This document shows positions 1 through 5,282 of a stretch of 5,282 nt of DNA, one piece after another; within the stretch, counting starts at the first letter, position 1, and every line of letters begins with the position of its first letter. The stretch spans positions 1-5,282 of the forward strand of contig QNAY01000120.1 in the NCBI GenBank assembly GCA_003645605.1. Reading direction: 5' to 3'. Below the pieces are notes generated by a model. The model did no database searches and was not told where the DNA came from. It saw only the letters and a list, made by a program, of their open reading frames with translations. The DNA comes from Thermodesulfobacteriota bacterium (GTDB lineage Bacteria; Desulfobacterota; Dissulfuribacteria; Dissulfuribacterales; UBA3076). The translations under genes were made by a program, and so were the position numbers.

Positions 1-10
1 CCCCTCTTTT

Positions 11-90
11 TGTCATTTCGACCGTAGGGAGAAATCTTTAATGCCTGTATTTTCAGTACGATAAGATTTCTCGCTTTGCTCGAAATGACA
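11..90. repeat. Imperfect inverted repeat, MITE/REP-like element
   Basis: The two arms (about 11-38 and 63-90) match at 24 of 28 positions when one is reverse-complemented. Both begin TGTCATTTCGA and both contain GAGAAATCTT. A loop of about 24 nt separates them. One of the four mismatches is a G-T wobble. From memory, repeats of the TGTCATTTCGA...GAGAAATCT kind recur as dispersed palindromes in many bacterial genomes, which suggests a non-autonomous mobile or REP-type element. It lies 30 nt past the stop of the pgi gene on the minus strand and could fold in its mRNA, but no U-tract follows in that direction, so it is not called a terminator. Confidence 0.7.
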
Positions 91-120
91 GTTTTGGTTA
101 GTTTTCGTTCAGACACTAAT

Positions 121-1806
121 TTACTTTATACGAGCTGATCTTGAAAGGACCTTGCTAAAATTTCTTAATCCCAGCCGGTAATCAGCGGGCAGGTGCACAT
201 GGATAGCTCTAAACCGGGCATCAGAAAGGGCCTCGAAGTCTCCAATCGCCTGGGCAAATTGGATATGCCAGAGAGAGACACCGAAATCCGGGATCACCGG
301 ATAGTCCTTTGCCCTTTTTCGAGTAAAGATCAAAAAAGCCGCAGAACTGGGACCGCCTTTGTAAATCTGACCTGTAGAATGGAGGTACCTCGGGCCATAG
401 CCCATGGTCGTAGCGCATCCCTTCTTTTCTCTCACAAAATATCGCATCTCCCCTATTATTGCTTCTATCTCCGGATCATAGGGCAAATAGGGGAGAAATG
501 CCAAATAGCCCCAGGTCGGCAAGACATGGAATATGTCTCTCAAGGCCCTTGGAAGGCTCTTCATGGACGCGGCCAGCATCTCTGAAGCCCGGAAATGCAT
601 TTGACTGTTTGGATCTACCCAAAATTTTATAGGCATCTTGCCTTCAGCGCGATAGACATCGAGGATTGCTCCTGTCTTTTCTTTTGAACGTCTGACATCC
701 GGTTCATCAAAGGGATTAACGTCAAAGAAATGAGAGGCCAGGGCGGTCGCCATCTCCCATAGGAAAAACTGGGCTCCCAGGTCATACAGATCTTCGAGCC
801 ATAACTCATAAACAGGAAAATCGGCCTCCCGCAGCTCTGACATAAAACCTTCCAGGGAATCCTCCCCTGGGGTCTCTTTTATCCTCAGGTAAACAAAAAT
901 ACGTTCTCCACCATAAAATCCTGGAATCCCGGTGGTTTCGCCAATAATGGGAACTATACCTCTGGTCTCTTTACCTGTACTTTCTGCCACAAGCTGCTCT
1001 AGCCAAAGGCCAAAGGATTTAATGGGTGGATCAGCAAGGATGGTCAACTTGTCCCTGCTTTGGACCCCGAACTCTCCCAAGAATTCCCCAAGCATACATC
1101 CCGGATTTTTATCTAATGGCATATCCGGACCACACTTAGTGACCATCTCCTCAGCCCTTTGAAGGAGCCGATCAATATCCACTCCCAACAAGGCCGCAGG
1201 GACCAATCCAAAGTAAGAGAGTGCTGAATACCTTCCTCCTATGTCAGAAGGACTAAGAAAAATCTTCAAAAATCCACGGTCATTCCCCAACTTTTCCAAG
1301 GAAGTTCCTGAGTCTGTAATAGCCACAAAATGCGAACCGGGATCAGATACCTCATTCTCTATCAATGGCCAGAAGTAATTAAACAGGGCATTAGGCTCCA
1401 CCGTAGTACCGGATTTGCTGGCCACTAAAAAGAGTGTCGAATTCCAGTCTCCGCTTTTGGCAACATTCTCCACCTCATCAGGATCGGTTGTATCAAGGAC
1501 CTTCAATATGGGAAAACCTTCCTTAGACCCGAAGACTTGACTCAAAACCAGAGGGCAGAGGCTGGACCCTCCCATGCCAAGAAGCACTATTCGTTTAATA
1601 CCTCGCTGTTTCACATCTTGTGCGAAACTTTCTATTTCTCCCTGAGCTTCTCTCATTTTTGGGATAACATCCAGCCAACCAAGACGATCTGTGATCTGCT
1701 TTTGAATCTCAGGGTCCTTGGCCCAAAGAGACGGATCTTTTTTCCAAAAACGAGAAATTACAGCCTTTTTTTCAACATTTGACAGATATGATGGACGATG
1801 AAACAC
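121..1806 (-). CDS. pgi: Glucose-6-phosphate isomerase, stand-alone, of the Tal-Pgi fusion type
   Basis: Interconverts glucose-6-phosphate and fructose-6-phosphate in the cytoplasm, linking glycolysis/gluconeogenesis with the pentose phosphate pathway. Numbering from the GTG start (561 aa): LGMGGSS (76-82) and SKSGTT (130-135) are the phosphate-binding SIS-fold loops. SDIGGRYSALSYFG (187-200) fits the PGI family signature. AESTGK carries the probable catalytic base (Glu275), FDEPDVRRSK the conserved Lys375, and LHSTGQ a candidate catalytic His476. The sequence resembles the isomerase half of bifunctional transaldolase/Pgi proteins, but no transaldolase domain precedes it. The signature FDQ is FDE here. 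The frame is open back to an ATG at 1821. That ATG is preceded only by a poor site, whereas the GGGAGG overlapping it is 7 nt before the GTG at 1806, so the GTG is preferred. The gene is divergent from the zinc-ribbon gene. Family assignment is firm; isomerase activity is inferred. Confidence 0.93.
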   Translation of the reverse strand: MFHRPSYLSNVEKKAVISRFWKKDPSLWAKDPEIQKQITDRLGWLDVIPKMREAQGEIESFAQDVKQRGIKRIVLLGMGGSSLCPLVLSQVFGSKEGFPILKVLDTTDPDEVENVAKSGDWNSTLFLVASKSGTTVEPNALFNYFWPLIENEVSDPGSHFVAITDSGTSLEKLGNDRGFLKIFLSPSDIGGRYSALSYFGLVPAALLGVDIDRLLQRAEEMVTKCGPDMPLDKNPGCMLGEFLGEFGVQSRDKLTILADPPIKSFGLWLEQLVAESTGKETRGIVPIIGETTGIPGFYGGERIFVYLRIKETPGEDSLEGFMSELREADFPVYELWLEDLYDLGAQFFLWEMATALASHFFDVNPFDEPDVRRSKEKTGAILDVYRAEGKMPIKFWVDPNSQMHFRASEMLAASMKSLPRALRDIFHVLPTWGYLAFLPYLPYDPEIEAIIGEMRYFVREKKGCATTMGYGPRYLHSTGQIYKGGPSSAAFLIFTRKRAKDYPVIPDFGVSLWHIQFAQAIGDFEALSDARFRAIHVHLPADYRLGLRNFSKVLSRSARIK

Positions 1807-1813
1807 CAGCAAT

Positions 1814-1819
1814 CCTCCC
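1814..1819 (-). promoter_or_regulatory. Shine-Dalgarno site deciding the pgi start
   Basis: On the minus strand GGGAGG lies 7 nt before the GTG at 1806-1804, which is ideal spacing. It overlaps the upstream in-frame ATG (1821-1819), so that ATG is probably part of the leader rather than the start. The residues encoded between the two (MGGLL) carry no recognisable family motif. Confidence 0.7.
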
Positions 1820-1820
1820 A

Positions 1821-1872
1821 TTAGGAGTTGTCCGCAAATAATTTGTCCAACTTATTTGCGGGTAACTCCTTA
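1821..1872. repeat. 52-nt near-palindrome in the pgi leader
   Basis: The arms 1821-1841 and 1852-1872 are 21 nt each with a 10-nt loop. Eighteen positions pair by Watson-Crick rules, two more (1830/1863 and 1831/1862) are G-T when read as plus-strand RNA, and 1822/1871 is a mismatch. The centre arms read CCGCAAATAA and TTATTTGCGG. In minus-strand RNA the stem would end 15 nt before the pgi GTG, right against the Shine-Dalgarno. It could be an operator, a leader hairpin, a transposon-derived palindrome, or a barrier to transcription coming from either side. No U-tract follows it on either strand. Confidence 0.75.
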
Positions 1873-1938
1873 GCAAATTTTTAACCAGACTCAACTGATA
1901 GAACTCTAAGTCATATACCCCGGCACTGCAAATAATTT
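1834..1938. repeat. 11-bp direct repeat GCAAATAATTT (two copies)
   Basis: GCAAATAATTT occurs at 1834-1844 (inside the near-palindrome) and again at 1928-1938. A partial inverted copy, TTATTTGC, lies at 1852-1859. Repeated copies in a divergent promoter region may be binding sites for a shared regulator, but in A+T-rich intergenic DNA chance or element decay is also possible. Apart from these repeats and the candidate promoter, nothing else is recognisable in the 1822-2036 gap. Confidence 0.4.
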
Positions 1939-1962
1939 ATGTAGCAGAGGCTCACGAAATAG

Positions 1963-1991
1963 TAGATTTTTTCCTTGTGGGACTTTATAAT
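1963..1991 (+). promoter_or_regulatory. Candidate sigma-70-type promoter for the zinc-ribbon/ATP-grasp pair
   Basis: A perfect TATAAT at 1986-1991 is the -10 candidate. The hexamer 17 nt upstream, TAGATT (1963-1968), matches the -35 consensus TTGACA at only three positions. Transcription would begin near 1998, giving a leader of about 40 nt before the ATG at 2037. The weak -35 suggests modest expression or help from an activator. Confidence 0.45.
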
Positions 1992-2036
1992 AAATGGTTA
2001 TGAAAATGTTATCAAAATAGGAGTGAGATATCAAAT

Positions 2037-2342
2037 ATGACCGTAGCAATTTCCAAAGGCAAGGATCCTCAAAAAGCTAAGCCCGGTTTTATCCATATCC
2101 ATACCCAAGTAAACCCACACCTGAGTCGCCGTATAATTTGTCCACACTGCGGAAATGAATGGAACTTTTACCAAATAGCAGAGGAAGTTAAGCTCACTAC
2201 GCGATATGTCCAAAACGCCGACGGAAGCTTTACTCCCCTTAGCGATGATTCCAGAATTCTGGGAGAAGTAAAACTTTACTGCGGGGAGTGCCAGGCGGAT
2301 CTAAGCAAATTCCATAACAGGTTTCTGGAAATGCTTTTTTGA
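2037..2342 (+). CDS. Small four-cysteine zinc-ribbon protein of unknown function
   Basis: A 101-residue soluble protein with no signal peptide or membrane segment. CPHC (Cys35, Cys38) and CGEC (Cys82, Cys85) form two CxxC knuckles 43 residues apart, which should bind one zinc (or possibly iron). The insert between them, about residues 46-80, is polar with a short ADGSF turn. The N-terminal 30 residues are basic and histidine-containing (HIHTQ) and probably flexible. The start is an ATG with AGGAG at 2019-2023, spaced rather long at 13 nt. The stop overlaps the TTG start of the ATP-grasp gene (TTGA), so the two are surely co-transcribed and probably translationally coupled. By analogy with LysW beside LysX, it could be the ligase's protein substrate or carrier, but it ends in EMLF, not the terminal glutamate of LysW. 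I do not recognise a named family. Confidence 0.88.
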   Translation: MTVAISKGKDPQKAKPGFIHIHTQVNPHLSRRIICPHCGNEWNFYQIAEEVKLTTRYVQNADGSFTPLSDDSRILGEVKLYCGECQADLSKFHNRFLEMLF

Positions 2343-3130
2343 ATCCTAATCGCCATCCACTTATTCTCACAGACAACCGCTCTTTCAGAACACATCTTCC
2401 AGAATTGGGTTCTGGAGACACAGTGGTCGGACTACTGAACATCAAGCCCACAGAGCAAGTCCTGTTCCTGGACCTTGTGGAGCGCGGTATCCGGCTATTT
2501 CCTCCAGCACTAGCTCAGCAACTCAGCAGGTCAAAATGCCTGCAGGCCATGGTCTATAAAAAGTGGATGGCACCCCATACCTTTGTAGCCAGGGACCGCC
2601 ACGACATGATCAAACAAATAAATTCCTATGGGCGGGAAAAAATCGGATCAGTGGTCACAAAACAAAATCGTTTTAATTGCGGCCTGGGCATACACCTATG
2701 GTCATCAATTGAGGCCGCTTATAATCAGGTATGTTTTGGCTCTCTTGCTTATCCCTTTGTCGTACAACCTTTTATGGAGACGGCGATTGATGTAAGGGTC
2801 GTAATAATAGGAGATTATTCCGAGGCCTATTGGCGGAACAACCCCCACTCATTTCGCAACAATATGTTCTGCGGCGGGAATAGCGGCGAGTACAAGCTTT
2901 TATCTGATCAATGGGACCTATGCAGGGAGGTAATGGAACGGGGAAAATTCCCCAATGCTCACATAGACCTTATGGTTACTGCGGACGGGACCACTTATTT
3001 GGGTGAAATAAACCTTAGAGGAGGCCTAAAAGGAGCCAAAATTTCCGGGCCGGAATATCAAGAGCGAATAAAGGCCATGGAGGATGCCTTTGTTAAATCC
3101 ATTGAACGGTTCCATTACTCAGCTATGTAA
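2339..3130 (+). CDS. RimK-like ATP-grasp ligase
   Basis: A 263-residue cytoplasmic protein with the ATP-grasp layout. Residues 45-66 (LVERGIRLFPPALAQ...SK) match the stretch before the ATP subdomain. TKQNRFNCGLGI (107-118) looks like the lysine plus glycine-loop strand. VVQPFMETAIDVRVVIIGD (141-159) and the R/N-rich YWRNN...FRNNMFCGG (164-180) resemble the RimK/GshB core. HIDLMVTADG...LGEINLRGG (208-229) supplies the metal ligands Asp210, Glu223 and Asn225. Such enzymes use ATP to make an acyl-phosphate and then an amide or peptide bond; the substrate is not evident. The start is TTG, with a weak GGAA 8 nt upstream. The frame is closed by a stop at 2315-2317, and no ATG occurs before residue 71, inside the fold. 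It is coupled to the zinc-ribbon gene. Its 3' end overlaps the convergent FG-GAP gene by 16 nt. Fold is confident, reaction unknown. Confidence 0.85.
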   Translation: MNPNRHPLILTDNRSFRTHLPELGSGDTVVGLLNIKPTEQVLFLDLVERGIRLFPPALAQQLSRSKCLQAMVYKKWMAPHTFVARDRHDMIKQINSYGREKIGSVVTKQNRFNCGLGIHLWSSIEAAYNQVCFGSLAYPFVVQPFMETAIDVRVVIIGDYSEAYWRNNPHSFRNNMFCGGNSGEYKLLSDQWDLCREVMERGKFPNAHIDLMVTADGTTYLGEINLRGGLKGAKISGPEYQERIKAMEDAFVKSIERFHYSAM

Positions 3131-4830
3131 TGACTTACGCCGAATCGGCCAAGCGAATACAAGAAACTTTCACCTTTTCCATCAAGCTTTTGAGCCGGTA
3201 GGGCAATTCCTGCTATCAATTGATCTTGAACCGCAACAAGACCGCATATGCTTGCCTCAACGGGCTGCATCATTGATTTAAGGATATATTGCCCGTTTTC
3301 CCACCCAAGAAGCATAAGCCAGTCCCCTGCCAGCGTGCTTTCTTCCCCAGGCACTCCGGGGAACAACAGTTCCGGCAGACCATTTCCATCCACGTCAACA
3401 AAAATAAACCATTTTGGGAACCCGCCTTCCGGTAACTGCGGGGAAACCTGATTTGAAGACGACCAAAGCAATCGCTCCATTTCATAGACACAAAGTTTGC
3501 CGGTATAGTCAACTGTACAGAGTTCCTGTTTGCCATTTCCATTTAGGTCTGACCAGCTTGATCTAATTACAGAAAAATTTTTTGGGCTTGCTATGCGGTG
3601 CCTGTACTTAAGGCCATCATGACCAGGTTCCATAAGATAGGCCTTTGCCCCAAACATAATATCAGCATCGAAACTCTGCCCCAGGAGTGACTCCTTTAAA
3701 CCATCCCCGTCCCTATCTACAAAGGAAAGCCACAAATTAATATCATCCTCTATCAGGCTTAGTCTAAAATCCTCGTAACTTAACAACATCGAGCGCATTC
3801 CTGCTCCATCCAGCAGGGCATTTAACACTATCCATCCATGAGTTTCTACTGCGGAAAAACCAACCAGACGTCCAGGCCCGCCGAACCGGTAAGAGGCAAT
3901 TTCTCCCGGACTTCCATAATGGCCAATATATAGACCTGATGGCAAAAGATAGACTATTTCAAACTCATTGTCTCCATTGATGTCAAGGATATCAACCTGG
4001 ATCGCGCTTTCAGGTAAACGTCCCACAAGTCGCGCTTTGCCCAAATCAAAGGACTTGAGGTGTGTCTTGAATTTTTGGTTCCCTGTGTTGTACCGACGTT
4101 CCACATAATCTAGTTCTTCAGAGGTGCCTGTACTGTACTTCTGTCTTTCAGAACTATTTGTTCTAAAAACAGGGTACTCATGCAGAAGAGCCGGATCAGG
4201 GCCATAAACTTTCAATCCATCCTGCTCTAAAGCAAAAAGCAAAACAATGCCCAATGTCTTCATTGACTGAGGATCCAGCACGTCGGAAGGGACATCAGAG
4301 GGATCCAGCCAAACAAGATCCGGAAAGGCATGCTCTAAGTCCTGGCGCAACTCGTTGGCAAATCTAAAATCTGATCCGGTCACAAAGGCCGCTGCCATGT
4401 CACTGTATCTCGTTGCCGGCTGTCCGACACTCATGGGTCCCCGGGCGGTTACTACTTCACATATAGACTTGCTATCTTCAGGTTGAGTTACTCGAATGGT
4501 GGCCAGCGGTTTCTTAATATAACCAATTATCTCACGGTTATCAGGGTCGAAAACCGGGTCACCTTTACCATATACCTCAAAAAGATCACCTGCATTGACA
4601 CCATGGACCTTCCCCTTGTCCAGTATCAAGGAGTATTCGGAAACTTCAGAAACTGTAGCGGATAGCGGAGCGAAGTCTTTCAGCAGTTGATCGTAGGAAC
4701 ATATGGGAGATGACCTTGAATAACATGGAACAGCCCGCAAAAGGACAGAACAAATTAAAATCCCGGCGATTATTGCAAACTGAAGGGTTTCACCAATATG
4801 ATTTGACACGGCAGGATCCCGGAAAACCAA
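3115..4830 (-). CDS. Exported FG-GAP/VCBS-repeat protein with FlgT-C-like domain
   Basis: About 571 residues from the TTG start. A hydrophobic segment (about 16-31, LQFAIIAGILICSVLL) is a signal peptide or N-terminal anchor; the following AVPC is a poor lipobox. Residues about 57-142 resemble the FlgT C-terminal beta domain (SEYSLILDKGKVHGVNAGDLFEVY, then FDPDNREIIG). About 143-212 is an unassigned segment. The C-terminal half has four calcium-type D-rich loops, DINGDNEFE, DRDGDGLKE, DLNGNGKQE and DVDGNGLPE, near 283, 372, 428 and 479. They are typical of FG-GAP/VCBS repeats, probably in a beta-propeller. It should act in the periplasm or outside the cell; its partner is unknown. The frame runs back to a GTG at 4857, but that lies inside the dsrC terminator. 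TTG at 4830 has GGAG 5 nt upstream; GTG at 4809 is an alternative. Confidence 0.85.
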   Translation of the reverse strand: MVFRDPAVSNHIGETLQFAIIAGILICSVLLRAVPCYSRSSPICSYDQLLKDFAPLSATVSEVSEYSLILDKGKVHGVNAGDLFEVYGKGDPVFDPDNREIIGYIKKPLATIRVTQPEDSKSICEVVTARGPMSVGQPATRYSDMAAAFVTGSDFRFANELRQDLEHAFPDLVWLDPSDVPSDVLDPQSMKTLGIVLLFALEQDGLKVYGPDPALLHEYPVFRTNSSERQKYSTGTSEELDYVERRYNTGNQKFKTHLKSFDLGKARLVGRLPESAIQVDILDINGDNEFEIVYLLPSGLYIGHYGSPGEIASYRFGGPGRLVGFSAVETHGWIVLNALLDGAGMRSMLLSYEDFRLSLIEDDINLWLSFVDRDGDGLKESLLGQSFDADIMFGAKAYLMEPGHDGLKYRHRIASPKNFSVIRSSWSDLNGNGKQELCTVDYTGKLCVYEMERLLWSSSNQVSPQLPEGGFPKWFIFVDVDGNGLPELLFPGVPGEESTLAGDWLMLLGWENGQYILKSMMQPVEASICGLVAVQDQLIAGIALPAQKLDGKGESFLYSLGRFGVSHYIAE

Positions 4831-4835
4831 GAGTT

Positions 4836-4839
4836 CTCC
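4836..4839 (-). promoter_or_regulatory. Shine-Dalgarno site for the FG-GAP gene
   Basis: GGAG on the minus strand, 5 nt before the TTG at 4830-4828. It supports TTG over the GTG at 4857, whose position falls within the stem of the preceding terminator. The GTG at 4809 has only a weak GGGAT before it. Confidence 0.55.
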
Positions 4840-4842
4840 AAT

Positions 4843-4873
4843 AAAAAAAGCCCCCACCGTTAAGTAAGGGCTT
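4843..4873 (-). terminator. Rho-independent terminator after dsrC
   Basis: Read on the minus strand, AAGCCCTTAC (4873-4864) pairs with GTGGGGGCTT (4857-4848) in a 10-bp stem with two internal G-U pairs and a 6-nt loop. Seven T residues follow (4849-4843). This is a textbook intrinsic terminator for dsrC, whose stop is at 4918-4916. It ends only 3 nt before the Shine-Dalgarno of the FG-GAP gene, so that gene is reached only by readthrough or from a promoter that I could not identify. Confidence 0.85.
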
Positions 4874-4889
4874 ATCAGTCAGTCTAGCT

Positions 4890-4901
4890 CGCCTTACGGC
4901 G
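4890..4901 (-). other. Small GNRA-type hairpin in the dsrC 3' untranslated region
   Basis: In minus-strand RNA, CGCC-GUAA-GGCG forms a 4-bp stem capped by a GUAA tetraloop. It lies between the dsrC stop and the terminator and could stabilise the 3' end of the transcript. It is short enough to be incidental. Confidence 0.35.
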
Positions 4902-4915
4902 CAAGGATTAAAAAC

Positions 4916-5236
4916 CTAAACACAACCAGTCGGCTTCGGAAGGCCAGCCATCTTACAGGCTCCCTTACCGGGACCGGACGGGAATAGTTCATAGACTTTC
5001 TTTAAGGGAAAACCTGTTGCCTTAGAGAGGATACGTACCATGGGTGCAATACCATTCTTCTTGAAGTATTCCTGGAGTACATTTACAAGCTTCCAGTGTT
5101 CTTCAGTTAGTTCCTCAATACCCTCTGTCGATTTCACATAGTCAACCCACGTACGGTTCCAATGTTCGATTCCACCCAGGAGAAAACCGTCCTCGTCAAT
5201 TTCGAATTTCTCTCCTCCAAATTCCAGTTCTGCCAT
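4916..5236 (-). CDS. dsrC: DsrC, sulfur-carrier protein of dissimilatory sulfite reduction
   Basis: A 106-residue cytoplasmic protein, about the usual length of sulfate-reducer DsrC (about 105 aa). DsrC partners the sulfite reductase DsrAB: sulfite-derived sulfur is held as a trisulfide between two C-terminal cysteines and then reduced, with the membrane complex DsrMKJOP as proposed electron donor. Here Cys94 and the penultimate Cys105 are present, 11 residues apart, in the conserved flexible arm (KGACKMAGLPKPTGCV). NGIAPMVRILSK and KKVYELFPSGPGKG are also hallmark stretches, and the N-terminal EIDEDGFLL is typical. Both cysteines separate it from TusE-like relatives that keep only the last one. 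The start is an ATG with a strong AAGGAGG (5248-5242) spaced 5 nt. It appears monocistronic, ending at an intrinsic terminator, with no dsrAB visible. The 46 nt upstream within the window show no convincing promoter. Confidence 0.97.
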   Translation of the reverse strand: MAELEFGGEKFEIDEDGFLLGGIEHWNRTWVDYVKSTEGIEELTEEHWKLVNVLQEYFKKNGIAPMVRILSKATGFPLKKVYELFPSGPGKGACKMAGLPKPTGCV

Positions 5237-5282
5237 ATCGTCCTCCTTAAAGAATTAGTTTGCATGATTACAAGCAGCAAGA

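Noticed and set aside
11..90. CRISPR repeat or intrinsic terminator
   Set aside because: There is only one palindromic unit with no spacer array, and no U-tract follows it in the pgi direction.
193..585. Plus-strand open frame of 130 codons
   Set aside because: It lies wholly inside pgi on the opposite strand, has no family motif and no good ribosome site; a shadow of the real gene.
1994..2020. Eight-codon leader ORF (MVMKMLSK) whose stop overlaps AGGAG before the zinc-ribbon gene
   Set aside because: It has no ribosome site, and if the candidate promoter is right its first ATG precedes the transcript start; probably chance.
2031..2213. Minus-strand open frame opposite the zinc-ribbon gene
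   Set aside because: The zinc-ribbon frame has paired CxxC motifs and coupling to the ligase; the opposite frame has neither.
3270..3542. Minus-strand open frame of 90 codons in another frame of the FG-GAP gene
   Set aside because: Fully covered by the FG-GAP frame, whose calcium loops and domain match are convincing.
4831..4857. GTG at 4857 as start of the FG-GAP protein
   Set aside because: It falls in the dsrC terminator stem and its first codons are encoded by the terminator's G-run and U-tract.
5237..5282. Promoter for dsrC
   Set aside because: TTGCTG with a spaced TAATTC is too weak to call, and the window ends here; the promoter is probably beyond the edge.

Overview
The window suggests an anaerobic sulfate- or sulfite-reducing bacterium, most likely of the Desulfobacterota. 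The best evidence is an intact dsrC gene at the right end. Its product keeps both C-terminal redox cysteines and ends in the KGACKMAGLPKPTGCV tail typical of sulfate-reducer DsrC. The lineage is inferred from protein resemblance by eye; no search was run.

Layout, left to right. Positions 1-120 hold no gene but contain an 80-nt imperfect inverted repeat (11-90) that looks like a dispersed MITE/REP-type element. Positions 121-1806 (minus) encode a stand-alone glucose-6-phosphate isomerase of the type usually seen as the second half of transaldolase-Pgi fusions. Its start is best placed at a GTG preceded by GGGAGG. A 52-nt near-palindrome (1821-1872) sits just upstream. The rest of the divergent gap to 2036 holds a short direct repeat and a candidate promoter facing right. 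Positions 2037-2342 and 2339-3130 (plus) are a tightly coupled pair: a 101-residue four-cysteine zinc-ribbon protein and a RimK-like ATP-grasp ligase starting at a TTG that overlaps the first gene's stop. The ligase gene then overlaps, tail to tail, the end of a large minus-strand gene (3115-about 4830). That gene encodes an exported or membrane-anchored protein with a FlgT-C-like beta domain and a calcium-binding FG-GAP/VCBS repeat region. Upstream of it on the same strand is dsrC (4916-5236), separated by a strong intrinsic terminator whose U-tract ends a few bases before the next gene's Shine-Dalgarno.

How the genes fit together. DsrC is the sulfur carrier of dissimilatory sulfite reduction, and Pgi serves central sugar-phosphate metabolism. 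The FG-GAP protein follows dsrC and could only share its transcript by terminator readthrough. The zinc-ribbon/ATP-grasp pair is the most intriguing unit. Its organisation recalls carrier-protein/ligase pairs such as LysW-LysX, in which an ATP-grasp enzyme modifies a small zinc-ribbon protein, but its zinc-ribbon partner lacks the C-terminal glutamate those systems use. Its function is unknown to me. Nothing links the four units into one pathway, so the window reads as ordinary chromosomal housekeeping DNA with one uncharacterised two-gene cassette.
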